DNA of 64,000 bases from Nitrospirillum sp034653275 (GCF_034653275.1 NZ_JAYEES010000002.1:310001-374000); one strand, 5' to 3'; positions 17,481 through 27,200 are shown, counted from the first letter of the stretch. Made by a program: numbers and translations. The notes: generated by a model from the letters alone, not told the origin.

Positions 17481-18229
17481 CGCCAGCCGCGCAGCTTGCC
17501 ACCGCGGCGTTGGATGTGTCGGGCCTCAGCCATGCCTTCGGGCCCCGCCAGGTCCTGCGCGACGTGGGCTTCAGCCTGGCCCCCGGCGACTTCACCGTGC
17601 TGCTGGGCCTCAATGGGGCGGGCAAGACCACGCTGTTCGCCCTGGTGACCCGCCTGTATCACAGCCGGCAGGGGCGCATCGCCGTCTTCGGCCACGACAT
17701 CCGCCGCCAGCCTTCCGCCGCGCTCGCCGCCATGGGCGTGGTGTTCCAGCAACCCACCCTGGACCTGGACCTGACGGTGCGGCAGAATCTGGCCTATCAT
17801 GCCAGCCTGCACGGCCTGGGCGGCGCCCGCGCCCGGACCCGCATCGAGGAGGAGCTGGAGCGCGTGGGCCTGGCCGACCGGCGGAACACGCGGGTGCGCC
17901 AGCTGTCCGGCGGCCAGCGGCGGCGGGTGGAACTGGCCCGCGCCCTGGTGCACGACCCCGCCCTGCTGCTGTTGGATGAGCCCACGGTGGGCCTGGACAT
18001 CGAAAGCCGCCGCTTCCTGATCGACCACGTCCGCCACCTGTGCCGCAGCCGGGACATGGCCGTGCTGTGGGCCACCCACCTGATCGATGAGGCGGACGAC
18101 ACCGCCAAGGTCATCGTGCTGCACCAGGGCGAGGTTCTGGACCAAGGGCCCGTGCCCCAAGTGGCCGCCCGCGCCGGCGCGCCCACCCTGCGCGCCGCCT
18201 TCGACACCCTGACGGGGGCCGCGCGATGA
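17477..18229 (+). CDS. ABC transporter ATP-binding protein, PQQ-alcohol-dehydrogenase-associated (PedB/LutE type)
   Basis: A 250-residue ATPase. It starts at GTG 17477, overlapping the propeller stop in a GTGA; the open frame upstream is antisense-like shadow. Visible motifs are Walker A GLNGAGKTT, Q-loop VVFQQPTLDLDLTV, signature QLSGGQRRR, Walker B LLLLDEPTVGLD and the switch His in WATHLIDEAD. This is the ABC-2/exporter-like subtype associated with the PQQ alcohol dehydrogenase system. It pairs with the permease encoded directly after it (4-nt overlap). Confidence 0.93.
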   Translation: MTPAAQLATAALDVSGLSHAFGPRQVLRDVGFSLAPGDFTVLLGLNGAGKTTLFALVTRLYHSRQGRIAVFGHDIRRQPSAALAAMGVVFQQPTLDLDLTVRQNLAYHASLHGLGGARARTRIEEELERVGLADRRNTRVRQLSGGQRRRVELARALVHDPALLLLDEPTVGLDIESRRFLIDHVRHLCRSRDMAVLWATHLIDEADDTAKVIVLHQGEVLDQGPVPQVAARAGAPTLRAAFDTLTGAAR

Positions 18230-19032
18230 CCCCCGTGCACTACGCCCGCTGCCTGGGCGGCATCGTGAGGCGCGAGGCGCTGCGTTGGACGCAGCAGCGC
18301 GGGCGCTTCTTCTCGGCCCTGGTGCGGCCGCTGGTGTGGCTGGCCATCTTCGCGGCCGGCTTCCACTTCGTCCTGGGCGTGTCCATCATTCCGCCCTACG
18401 ACACCTACATCCCGTACGAGGTCTACATCGCCCCGGGCTTGCTGGCCATGATCCAGCTGTTCAACGGCATGCAAAGCTCCCTTTCCATGGTGTACGACCG
18501 GGAGATGGGCAGCATGAAGACCCTGCTGGTCAGCCCCTTCCCCCGCTGGTTCCTGCTGACGGCCAAGCTGCTGGCCAGCGTGGTGGTGTCGGTGGTGCAG
18601 GCCTACATCTTCCTCGCCATCGCCTGGTTCTGGGAAATCGATCCGCCGCCCCTGGGCTATGTCAGCGTGCTGCCGGCCTTGGTCCTGTCCGGTCTCATGC
18701 TGGGGGCTTTGGGCCTGGTGCTGTCATCCTTCATCCGCCAGTTGGAGAACTTCGCCGGGGTGATGAACTTCGTCATCTTCCCCATGTTCTTCGCCTCCTC
18801 CGCCCTCTATCCGCTGTGGCGGGTGAAGGAGAGCAGCCTGACGCTCTATTGGATATGCCAGGCCAACCCCTTCACCCACGCGACGGAGCTGATCCGCTTC
18901 GCGCTGTACGGCCAGGTGGCGCCGCTGTCGGCCGGGGTGGTGGCGGGGGCCACGCTGCTGTTCATGATCCTGGCGGTCTGGGGCTACAACCCCGGCCGCG
19001 GCCTGCTGGCCCGACGGGGCGGCGGTGAATGA
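18226..19032 (+). CDS. ABC-2 type permease, PQQ-alcohol-dehydrogenase-associated (PedC/LutF type)
   Basis: A 268-residue inner-membrane protein with six hydrophobic segments, e.g. LVRPLVWLAIFAAGF and NFAGVMNFVIFPMFFASSAL. The ABC-2 permease motif region is GLLAMIQLFNGMQSSLSMVYDREMGSMKTLLVSPFPRW. Start and stop overlap the neighbouring genes by 4 nt each. It forms the channel of the ped/lut transporter. In lanthanide-using bacteria this permease is thought to move the metal or metallophore into the cytoplasm. Direction is not decided by sequence, because ABC-2 permeases are usually exporters. Confidence 0.93.
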   Translation: MTPVHYARCLGGIVRREALRWTQQRGRFFSALVRPLVWLAIFAAGFHFVLGVSIIPPYDTYIPYEVYIAPGLLAMIQLFNGMQSSLSMVYDREMGSMKTLLVSPFPRWFLLTAKLLASVVVSVVQAYIFLAIAWFWEIDPPPLGYVSVLPALVLSGLMLGALGLVLSSFIRQLENFAGVMNFVIFPMFFASSALYPLWRVKESSLTLYWICQANPFTHATELIRFALYGQVAPLSAGVVAGATLLFMILAVWGYNPGRGLLARRGGGE

Positions 19033-19673
19033 GGAAGGGTGTATCCATGCGCCTGCTGTTGAGCCTTGCCCTGACCCTGACAGCCACCACCGCCTTGGCC
19101 GCCCCGCCCCCGCCGGCCGGCCAGACGAATCCGGACTGGCCCTGCCACCAGCGCCTGGTGCCGCAGCTGACCGCCGCCACCTATTGGGCGGGCCCACCGC
19201 TGCCGGACCATGTGGATTGGCGGGCCGATAAGCGCGTGGCGGCCGTGGTACAGGCCACCGCCCCGCGCGACATCCCGGCGGATGAAGGGGAAAAGGCCCT
19301 GGCCCGCTTCGCCGACAAGGTGCCCAAAGGCCAGCGGGCCGACCTCTACCCCAAGGTCTTCGCCGGCATCGTGGAGGAGGTCAACGGCCAGCGCGGCGCC
19401 GTCATCACCCGCATCCAGGAGCTGGCGCGCCGCCAGCGCGACATGGGGGAGCTGGTGTCCAAGGCCACCACCGAACTGCAGGCCATCCCCCCCCAGACCG
19501 CCGACCCGGCACAGCAGCAACAGCGGGCGGAGATCGTGCAGCGCCGGGGCTATCTCATCCGCAATTTCGAGGAGGTGGAGCGCACCCTGCGCTACACCTG
19601 CGAGGTGCCGGTGGATTTGGAAGCGCGCCTGGGCGCCTATGCCCGGGTGCTGACAAGCCGCCTGCCGTCGTAG
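19029..19673 (+). CDS. Exported protein of the ped/lut-type operon
   Basis: A 214-residue protein coupled to the permease by a 4-nt overlap. The signal peptide is MRLLLSLALTLTATTALAA. The mature part has one early Cys (NPDWPCHQRL) and one late Cys (LRYTCEVPVD), possibly a disulfide, with a helical, Gln/Arg-rich middle (ITRIQELARRQRDMGELVSKA) that could form a coiled coil. The frame starting TNPDWPCHQRLVPQLTAATYWAGP resembles small periplasmic partners found at the end of PQQ-associated ABC operons. The function is unknown. Confidence 0.75.
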   Translation: MRKGVSMRLLLSLALTLTATTALAAPPPPAGQTNPDWPCHQRLVPQLTAATYWAGPPLPDHVDWRADKRVAAVVQATAPRDIPADEGEKALARFADKVPKGQRADLYPKVFAGIVEEVNGQRGAVITRIQELARRQRDMGELVSKATTELQAIPPQTADPAQQQQRAEIVQRRGYLIRNFEEVERTLRYTCEVPVDLEARLGAYARVLTSRLPS

Positions 19674-19756
19674 CGCCGCCACACCCTTTTTTCATTCCCC
19701 ACCGTCACTGCCATGGTATAGTGCCGCCTTCTTCAAGTTAATTGGGCGGTTACATC

Positions 19757-20059
19757 ATGCTGGGTGAACTGAAGGCCGAACATTTCCTGCCGTTGGTCGA
19801 TCAGGAATTCACGGTCACGTATCCGGATTACCAAGAAACATTGAAGCTTTATCAGGTCGATCACGGCAAAAAAAGTGTGGCACCGGGCCGCTTCCGCGAC
19901 CCGTTCTCTCTTTTCTTCAGTGGCAGCGATCCGAATACGGTTCTGCACCAGCAGATCCACCCTCTGACGCACCCCGCCCTGGGCACGCTGGAGATTTTCC
20001 TGGTTCCCCTGGGCCGTAATGAGAGCGGCACCTTCTATTACCAGGCCGTATTCAGCTGA
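19757..20059 (+). CDS. DUF6916 family protein
   Basis: A 100-residue protein starting MLGELKAEHFLPLVDQEF, the usual opening of DUF6916. It ends with LGTLEIFLVPLGRNESGTFYYQAVF, a beta-strand-rich region. In other genomes DUF6916 proteins sit beside tail-collar (microcystin-dependent-type) proteins, and three of those lie just downstream on the opposite strand. It has no signal peptide. The start is ATG 19757, with GGGCGGTTACATC upstream and no strong ribosome site. Probably a structural or chaperone-like partner of the collar proteins. Confidence 0.75.
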   Translation: MLGELKAEHFLPLVDQEFTVTYPDYQETLKLYQVDHGKKSVAPGRFRDPFSLFFSGSDPNTVLHQQIHPLTHPALGTLEIFLVPLGRNESGTFYYQAVFS

Positions 20060-20087
20060 CCGCGTCGCGGATGCATGCCGGCGGCGA

Positions 20088-20672
20088 TCAGGCCGCCGGC
20101 ATGATCCAATGCATCAGCATGTAAGGGCCGACCGGTTCCACATCCGTGAAGCCCAGACGATGGTACAAGCGCCGCGCCGGGTTGTTCTGCTCCACATGGA
20201 TGGAGCAAAGGGCATAGCCGCCATCCCGCGCCACATCCTGCACCCAGCGCAGCAAGGCGCCGCCCAAGCCCCGGCCGCGCCAATCGGGCATCAGTCCGAT
20301 TTCCACGATGCGCAGATCCTTCAGATTCCGGCGGAATAGATACAGCCGGCCGATAGGCTGGCCGGCCATTTCCAGGACCAGGAAATCCGCATCGTGGTAA
20401 TGCAGGTCGTAGTGCGCGGCCTGAAGGCGCGCCTGGTCCCGTAGGAAGGCCAGGCGTTCCTCGTCCGACCAGGGGGCGGCCTGCATCTCCTCCCACCGGT
20501 GGGAGACGTAGAGGTCGCGCATGAAGTCGGCGTCCCCCGCCCGCATGGCGCGCAGGGACAGGCCGCGCGCCAGCAGGTCGGGGGAAAGCACCAGCGCCGA
20601 CGGATCGGCGACGACGGTATCCACCATCACGACATCCATACCGGCATCACTGACGGCTGGGGAATTCGCCAT
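20088..20672 (-). CDS. GNAT-family N-acetyltransferase
   Basis: A 194-residue protein with the GNAT core: LSLRAMRAGDADFMRDLY at the start of the fold, FLVLEMAGQPIGRLYLFR, the acetyl-CoA-binding motif A (IGLMPDWRGRGLGGALLRW), and NNPARRLYHRLGFTDVE at the end. ATG 20672 overlaps the preceding collar gene by 26 nt; ATG 20639 is a shorter alternative. It is the last gene of a leftward collar-protein operon. GNATs commonly accompany such tail-collar genes, perhaps to acetylate them. The substrate is unknown. Confidence 0.9.
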   Translation of the reverse strand: MANSPAVSDAGMDVVMVDTVVADPSALVLSPDLLARGLSLRAMRAGDADFMRDLYVSHRWEEMQAAPWSDEERLAFLRDQARLQAAHYDLHYHDADFLVLEMAGQPIGRLYLFRRNLKDLRIVEIGLMPDWRGRGLGGALLRWVQDVARDGGYALCSIHVEQNNPARRLYHRLGFTDVEPVGPYMLMHWIMPAA

Positions 20673-21195
20673 ACTGGCAGATGCAGAAATTCATCACCAG
20701 ATAGGGCTGGTCATTGGCCCGGGGCGCCGGCGTCGCCGTGCCGGTGGCGCCAATGCTGGCGGCGGCCAGAGAGTAGCCCGTCGGCGCCGTGGAGGTGGGC
20801 GCCACGTAAATGAATTCACCGGTGGTCCGGGTGAGATAAGTCGCCGCGGTCGGCGATCCAACGTAGTTCGCCGGATTGGACGGCGAATCAACGTCCATCA
20901 TGTGGCTGTGGGCTGGGAAATTGGTGGATGTGAGCGCCACCGTATCCGCGCCGCCGGTTTGACCCACCGTGCGCTGGGTCAGACCTATGCCAGCGCCGGC
21001 CGCCACGGGGATGCGGCCCAGCATGTTGGGCAGGTTGTAGTAGCTCTGCAGGTCGCCGCCGTACGTGTTGCCGATGATGGCGTACAGGACGTTGTTCTGT
21101 TGGATCGCCACCTGCTGGCCATTGCACTGGGACCAGTTCTGGGGCGGGAAGGTGAAGGCAAAAGCGCGGATTTCACCGGTGAATGGATCAGCCAT
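20647..21195 (-). CDS. Phage tail collar domain protein (MdpB-like), copy 1
   Basis: A 182-residue protein: MADPFTGEIRAFAFTFPPQNW, CNGQQVAIQQNNVLYAIIGNTYGG, then YYNLPNMLGRIPVAAG, the tail-collar consensus (G.CNG..l.i..n..L.allG..YGG.....f.LPdlrGR.p.g.G). It ends YLVMNFCICQYGEFPSR. The start is supported by GAGGAA about 8 nt upstream. It is one of three tandem paralogues, each about 180 residues. No other phage genes surround them, so they are a stand-alone collar cassette of the microcystin-dependent-protein type rather than prophage remnants. Confidence 0.92.
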   Translation of the reverse strand: MADPFTGEIRAFAFTFPPQNWSQCNGQQVAIQQNNVLYAIIGNTYGGDLQSYYNLPNMLGRIPVAAGAGIGLTQRTVGQTGGADTVALTSTNFPAHSHMMDVDSPSNPANYVGSPTAATYLTRTTGEFIYVAPTSTAPTGYSLAAASIGATGTATPAPRANDQPYLVMNFCICQYGEFPSRQ

Positions 21196-21270
21196 GGCGG
21201 GATTCCTCGCGGAAATAAATGGCGGACAAGGCGCAAATGGCGTTGGCCCTGGAATAAGCGGCGTACGCGC

Positions 21271-21819
21271 TCAATTGCGGCTGGGGAAAATGCCTTGCGT
21301 GGCGATGATATAATTGACCACGAGGAACGGCATCAGGTTGTCATGAGGCAAAGCGGCGCCACCAGAGGTCCCCAGAGCGCTTTGGATGAAGCTGGTATAA
21401 AGCTGCCCGATCGTCCCAGCGGTGTCGGCCGTGTAGGGGCCCTTCACCGTCGTCGATGTGTTCTTGGCGAACATGTTGCCCGACACCGTCGTCGCGGTGG
21501 CGTCGGCCGTGCTGGCATAGAAAGGATGGGTGTGCGCCGGCGTGTTGGCGACGGTCAAGGTCACCTGTTCCGTCCCGCCATTCTGGCCCAGCACGCGGTT
21601 CGTCAGGCCCGTGCCCTGGCCCTGGCCGATGGGCGTGCGGCCGCGGTAATCCGGCAGGTTGAAGGTGGTGACGCCGTTGCCGCCATATGTCGTTGAAATC
21701 AGCGCGAACAAGGCCTGGTTCTGGCTGACGGAAATCTGGGCACCATCGCAGGCGGCCCAGTCCTGAGGGACGTAGGCTCCGGCGAACATGCGGATCTCGC
21801 CCAGGAAGCATTCGGACAT
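21271..21819 (-). CDS. Phage tail collar domain protein (MdpB-like), copy 2
   Basis: A 182-residue protein starting at ATG 21819, with GGGAGGA 6 to 7 nt before it; the longer open frame upstream is shadow of copy 3. Motifs are MSECFLGEIRMFAGAYVPQDWAACDG, LFALISTTYGGNGVTTFNLPDYRGRTPIGQGQG, a His-containing NTPAHTHPF loop, and NYIIATQGIFPSRN at the end. The AHTH loop is shared with the other copies (AHSH, QHTH) and could bind metal. Function is unknown. These proteins often form trimeric fibres. Confidence 0.92.
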   Translation of the reverse strand: MSECFLGEIRMFAGAYVPQDWAACDGAQISVSQNQALFALISTTYGGNGVTTFNLPDYRGRTPIGQGQGTGLTNRVLGQNGGTEQVTLTVANTPAHTHPFYASTADATATTVSGNMFAKNTSTTVKGPYTADTAGTIGQLYTSFIQSALGTSGGAALPHDNLMPFLVVNYIIATQGIFPSRN

Positions 21820-21869
21820 GCGTGTCCTCCCATATACGTCGATAAGGGAAACCGGAATGAGGGGAACCG

Positions 21870-22391
21870 TCAGTTCCGGGGCGGGAAAATGCCGGATACG
21901 GCGATGCAGTAATTCGCCGTGATCCAGGGCTGCATGTTCGGGACCGGACTGCTGCCGCCGGCAACGGCGATGCTGGCCTGGTTCAAAGCAACGGGCGTGC
22001 CGGCATTGGCGGCCGGAATGTAAACCGGCGTGGTCGCGCTGCAATTGCCTGGCAAGCGCCCCGTCAACGCGGCGGGCGGCGTGGTGCCGTTGCTGTTCGC
22101 CACGTTGGTGGAATGGGTATGCTGCGGCAGGTTGGCCGCCAGCAGCGTCACGGTTTCCGAGCCAGCGGACACGCCGACCTGCGGCTGCTGCTGGCTGAGA
22201 TGGCGGGGAGTGCGACCCCGTAGATCCGGCAAGTTGAAGTTGGTGGTGCCGTTGCCGCCGTACAGAACGCCGATCAACGAGTACAGCGCCACGTTCTGCT
22301 GCAAGTTCATTGTGGCGCCGTTGCACACAGCCCAGCCCTTGGGCGCCCAGTTCCAGGTGAAAATGCGGATTTCACCGACAAATGGGTCCAT
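21870..22391 (-). CDS. Phage tail collar domain protein (MdpB-like), copy 3
   Basis: A 173-residue protein starting at ATG 22391 after GGGGAGGTGGACG. The collar motif is WAVCNGATMNLQQNVALYSLIGVLYGGNGTTNFNLPDLRGRTP, followed by AANLPQHTHSTN and the C-terminal YCIAVSGIFPPRN. It is the first and strongest-RBS gene of the three-paralogue operon, with 50-75 nt between genes. The three share the same ends but have divergent middles, as expected if the variable loops carry binding specificity. Confidence 0.92.
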   Translation of the reverse strand: MDPFVGEIRIFTWNWAPKGWAVCNGATMNLQQNVALYSLIGVLYGGNGTTNFNLPDLRGRTPRHLSQQQPQVGVSAGSETVTLLAANLPQHTHSTNVANSNGTTPPAALTGRLPGNCSATTPVYIPAANAGTPVALNQASIAVAGGSSPVPNMQPWITANYCIAVSGIFPPRN

Positions 22392-22522
22392 CGTCCACCT
22401 CCCCTTGGTTTGAATTGAGGGAATATGTGAGGGGTTCTTACATTCTTAGGTAATTTAACCGGGAAGATACACGCGCCCCTCGTCAAACACCACAGCGATA
22501 ATCGCGCATAAGGCTAGGTTCC

Positions 22523-23775
22523 TTATTTATCCAATGGCGGAGCCGCGCCGTTTCCTTCGGTCCCGGCCGGCGCCTGCTGGGCCGGCTCTGGCGGCCGCGT
22601 CCGCAGCATCTGCAATTTGCCGCGATAGGGATGTTCGAACCGCGTCTCCGGCAGGTGCACCCGCTGCTGATGCATATAGGGCTCACGGAACCCTGGGCAG
22701 TAGGGCCGCTGGATCCCGGGCTTGAACGCCACGTCGTAAAGTTCGGTAACCGGCCCGGCGATGGTCAGCCAGTGGGCGTTGCGGCCGGTGCGCAGATCGA
22801 TAATTTGCAACCCGCAGCGCTGCTGTATCTGGCCCGCCGCCAACTTGTCATGCAGCGCCATCCCTTTGCCGAAGCTGTTCGGTCGCAGCTGTGACAGGCC
22901 AATGATGGCATGGTCACCCAGGAAGGTCAGCCCGCGGGCGAAGCCCGGGCAATCGGCCACGGAGATGAAGCCGCCCCGGTCGGGGTCGACGTAGCCGAAC
23001 TCTCCGGCGGCGGAATTCAGCAGCCAGAGCCGGTCACGGTACCACCGGGGGGAATGGGGCATGGACAGGCCCTGGGCGACGACCTCGCCCGATTCCAGGT
23101 CGACCACCATGCCGCCGCCATTGCGGCCCGCCCGCCACCCCATGGGCTCGTCATAGCGCCCGCATATGGTGGCATAGGCGACCCGGCCGTCACGGGCGCC
23201 GATGCCGTTCAGGTGGCAGCGATCCTCGGCGGTCAGGGCGGTGACGAAGTCCGGCATCCACAGGGGCCGGAAGCTATACTGCTCGTCCAAGGCGGCAATG
23301 CAGCTGAAGCTGGTGCTGGAAAACACCAGTTCGTGGTGCTCGCCCTGGAAGGTGGCGTTGGCGATGATGTCGTGGGTGTCGCACGGCCCGACGAAATAGC
23401 CTTTACGCGGCATGTAGACGGCACCGTAGCCCTTGCCGTCGACAACGGCCGGACCGGTGTTGGCAAACTTCCAGATTTGCTCCCGGTTGCCCACCCACAG
23501 CTTGTCGTCGTCGACGGCCAGCCCCATGGCGGTACCGACCACCCGGTCCAGCACGTGCAGCCCCCCCTCCATCATATAGAGGAAGATCAGACGGCCGGAT
23601 TGGTAGGTGGAGAGGATGAGGCTGCCCCCCGTCTGTTCCAGCCAAGAGGCGAAGCCGGGCGAGGGCAAAAACTGGGGGGTACCATCTTATCCTGGACCGC
23701 TACCGCGACGGGTTGGCCCGCCGCTTCGGCTTGCCCGCCCGGGGGCGCTCCCTCTTCAGATATCATCGCCGCCAT
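22523..23775 (-). CDS. TIGR03032 family protein with apparent 1-nt frameshift near the N-terminus
   Basis: Residues from LPSPGFASWLEQTGGSL onward form a roughly 380-residue TIGR03032-type propeller protein (LILSTYQSGRLIFL, DDDKLWVGNREQIWKFAN, CDTHDIIANATF, DRCHLNGIGARDGRVAYATICG). The only ATG that could start it lies in another frame, at 23775 (MAAMISEEGAPPGG...QDKMVPP). Adding one C to the six-base run at 23674-23679 gives MVPPQFLPSPGF and joins them exactly. As written, translation would have to begin at TTG 23668. It is leftward, upstream of the collar operon, with a Pro-rich tail. TIGR03032 proteins often lie near collar and giant repeat-protein genes. Biochemical role unknown. Confidence 0.8.
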
Positions 23776-24254
23776 TTTTCCTATATCCTTTGGAGAGATA
23801 CGCTACGAATGTATTTTTGATCGCGGCGCCACTCCCGCTTTGTCTCTATCAAATTCGACTACGGGACGCCACCGGTTCCGCGCTTCTCTCTCTGTTAAAT
23901 CATGATTAATATTGCCGCGCCCAAGAGTAAGGGTCACCAGGATTACCCCCAACAGGCGGCAGGCACATTCGTTTGACGGTAATAACTTCTTAAGAAGCAT
24001 ACTTTTGAATAGGGGGAATCGGGAAATATGGACTGTGACACCCCTGTAAGCACCCCTCTCACATTTGATCACAAAAGATAGTCCTCTTCAGAGTGAGCCT
24101 TCCTACTTATGATTTGTCTGGCGAGTTGTGGGGACTTGTGATTTAAGCGCTATGGGGGAGCCGTTGCAGCGCTGGTGGGTTTTCTGCGAAGAAAGCCCCT
24201 ATCTTCCGGATAGCAATCCCCGAGACCGCCTATTCCAATTGGTGAGTGCACGCC
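23776..24254. other. Intergenic control region of the giant-protein operon
   Basis: The 479 bases between the TIGR03032 gene and the giant gene contain no gene. They are AT-richer than the flanks, with TTGACG (23973-23978) as a possible -35 and a perfect 12-bp palindrome CTTCTTAAGAAG at 23986-23997 where an operator could sit. The last bases, GGTGAG at 24241-24246, form the ribosome site for ATG 24255. Confidence 0.5.
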
Positions 24255-27200
24255 ATGCCCGACGGTTCACGCCCCCCGGCCAAGACCACCCAGGCCCGCA
24301 AGAACGCCCCGCGCGCCCTGCGCCTGGCCCTGGAACCGCGCATGATGTTCGACGCCGCCGCGGCCGCCACGGCGGCGGCGGTGACCAAGACGGCGACGAC
24401 AGCCACGGTGGATACGCACGCCGACACGGCCGCGCACGCGGCCCTGCTGGACGCGGCCGCCAAGGCCGCCGCGGCAACGGCGACCGATACAAGCGCCACG
24501 GACAGCGGCGCCAAGGCGGCCACCACCTCTCCGGTGGCCAGCCCAGCGGCCGGCGCCACCCCCGATACGACGAAGACCGGCGACACCGCGAAGACGGCCA
24601 GCGCGGAAACCACCAAGGTCGCCGACACCAGCACCGCCGCGACGGTCACCCCCACGACCACCTCCACCGTGCACGAGGTGGTCATCGTCGATACCAGCGT
24701 GGCGGACTACCAGACCCTGATCGCCGGCATGGATCCGTCCGTGCCGGTTATCCTCTTGGGCGAGGGCCAGCGCACCGTCCACGGCATCGCCGAGGCCCTG
24801 TCCGCGTACAAGAACCTTGACACCGTCATCCTGGTGACCGAGGGCGGTGACGGCGGCATCATCCTGGGCGGCAACCACGTGCTGACGGATGGCGACCTGG
24901 CCAGCCGCGCCAGCGACTTGGCCGCCATCGGCGCGTCCATGAAGAGCGGCGGCGACTTCCTGCTGCTAGGCTGCTCCGTCGCCGCCACGGACACCGGCAA
25001 ACAGTTCGTCGACGACTTCGCCCGCTATCTGGGCAATGACATCGACGTCGCCGCCTCCACCGACCGCACGGGCCCGGCCTCTCTGGGCGGCGACTGGGTG
25101 CTGGAGTACACGACAGGCGCCGCCATCGACACGGTGCTGCCCTTCACCGTGGCCGGTATGGAGAACATCGACCACTGCCTGGGCTGCACCGCCGGCACGC
25201 CAAGCGCCTCTGGCTTTGCCACCATCTATCATAATGGCACCAATATCGGCGCCTACACCCGCCACAGCGGCAACCCCTATATCCTGTTCTGGAACCCAGG
25301 CCAGACCAATACTGGGTGGAATTCCGCCAACAACATATACACCACGTCGCTGAACGCGTTCCTGGCCCGCACGGACGTGGCGCAGTGCCAGGATCTCCCG
25401 GCGGTCAGCGGTACACACACCAGCACGGCGAATGACAATGCCACGGCCACGCCGTTCACCGGCGTCAGCTTTACCGACAGCAGCAGCGGCGCCACCAGCT
25501 ACAGCATCGACATCACGCTGGACGCCAACAACGGCACGCTGACCGGCACCGGCCTGACCAGCACGGACGGTACGCACTATACCCTGACCGCCACCAGTAC
25601 CGCGACGCTGCAGACGAACCTGCGCGCCCTGGTGTTCACGCCCACGGCCAACCAGGTGGCGGCGGGATCGACCAAGGTGACGACCTTCACCCTGACGCCG
25701 AAGGACAACACCGCCACCGGCACGGCCGACAGCACGTCCAAGATCACCGTCACCTCGATCAACGACGCGCCGACCCTGGACGCCAGCAAGTCACCGACCC
25801 TGACCGCCGAAGCCAACACCACCACGGCGGCGCCAAGCGGCGCCGTCGGCACCCTGGTCTCATCCCTGGTCGCCAACGGCACGGGTATCGCCAACGTCAC
25901 CGATCCCGACACCGGCGCCCTGCTGGGCATGGCCATCACCGCGACGGACACGACCCACGGCGTCTGGTGGTACAGCACGAATGGCGGGACCAACTGGACC
26001 AATGTCAACGCCGGCACCGCGGTCAGCGGCACCGCGTCGCTGCTGCTGAAGGCGGATGCCAGCACCCGCCTGTATTTCCAGGTCACCGACACCAGCTATG
26101 CCGGCACGGCGACCGTCACCTTCCGCGCCTGGGACCAGACCAGTGGCACCGCCGGCAGCAAGGTGACGACCGCCACCAGCGGCGGCACCACCGCCTTCTC
26201 CTCGGCCACCGACACGGCCAGCATCACCATCACGGGCGCCAACGCCGCCCCGGTCATCACCAACCTGAGCGGCGACACCGTGGCCTGGGTGGACGCCAGC
26301 ACCGCCGTGCGGCTGGATTCGGGGACAACAGCCTCGGTCAGTGATGCGGAGAACGACACCGCCGGCTGGGCCAGCGGCAGCCTGGTGGTGCAGCGGGTGA
26401 CCGCCGGGTCCGCCGACGCCACCGCCAACGACACGTTCAGCTTCGACAACAGCGTGAGCGTCAGCGGCGGCACGGTGACGGTCAACGGCCATGCGCTGGG
26501 CTTCACCAACACCGGCGGCGTTCTGACCATCAGCCTGACCGCCAGCGCCACCAGCGCCGACGTGGCGACGCTGATGCACGCGATCCAGTACAGCAACGCC
26601 ACGCCCTATGGCAACGCCACCATCCGCTATGCCCTGAGCGACGGGTCCGGCAACACCACCAATGCCGACGTGACGGTGACCAGTTCCACCATCTACGTCA
26701 CCACCGCCACCGACCAGAGCAGCGGCCTTGCCGCCGACGGTTTCAGCCTGCGCGAGGCGCTGGCCCAATCCGTCACCCAGACGGGCGCCGACACCGTCGT
26801 CATCGGCGACAGCGTCACCGGCACCGTCACCCTGGCCACGGGCGCCACCCTGGGGGCCGGCGACACCCTGAAATACGCCCCCACAACGACCGGCAGCCTG
26901 ACCATCGCCGTGACCAGCGGCAACCTGGCGCTGGGCGGCGCCGGCACCCTCTCGGTAGGCAGCGGCGACACGCTGACCATTTCCGCCGCCGTTTCGGGCA
27001 CCGGCAGCGCCCTGACCAAGACGGGGGCGGGCACGGCCGTCCTGTCCAGCACCAGCACCTACACCGGCGCCACCACCATATCGGGCGGCACGCTGACGGT
27101 GGGCTCCATGGGCAGCACCTCCGGCCTGACCCTGGACGGTGGCACGCTGAAGTCTTCAGCCGTGATCAGCAGCTCCACCGCCGTCACCATCAATTCCGGC

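Noticed and set aside
20647..22391. Prophage remnant
   Set aside because: The tail-collar proteins are not accompanied by capsid, terminase, tail tube or lysis genes.
24128..24820. A 230-codon plus-strand frame overlapping the start of the giant gene
   Set aside because: It is rich in Arg/Gly/His from frame-shifted reading of Ala/Thr codons. The DUF4347 and LEPR motifs are in the other frame.
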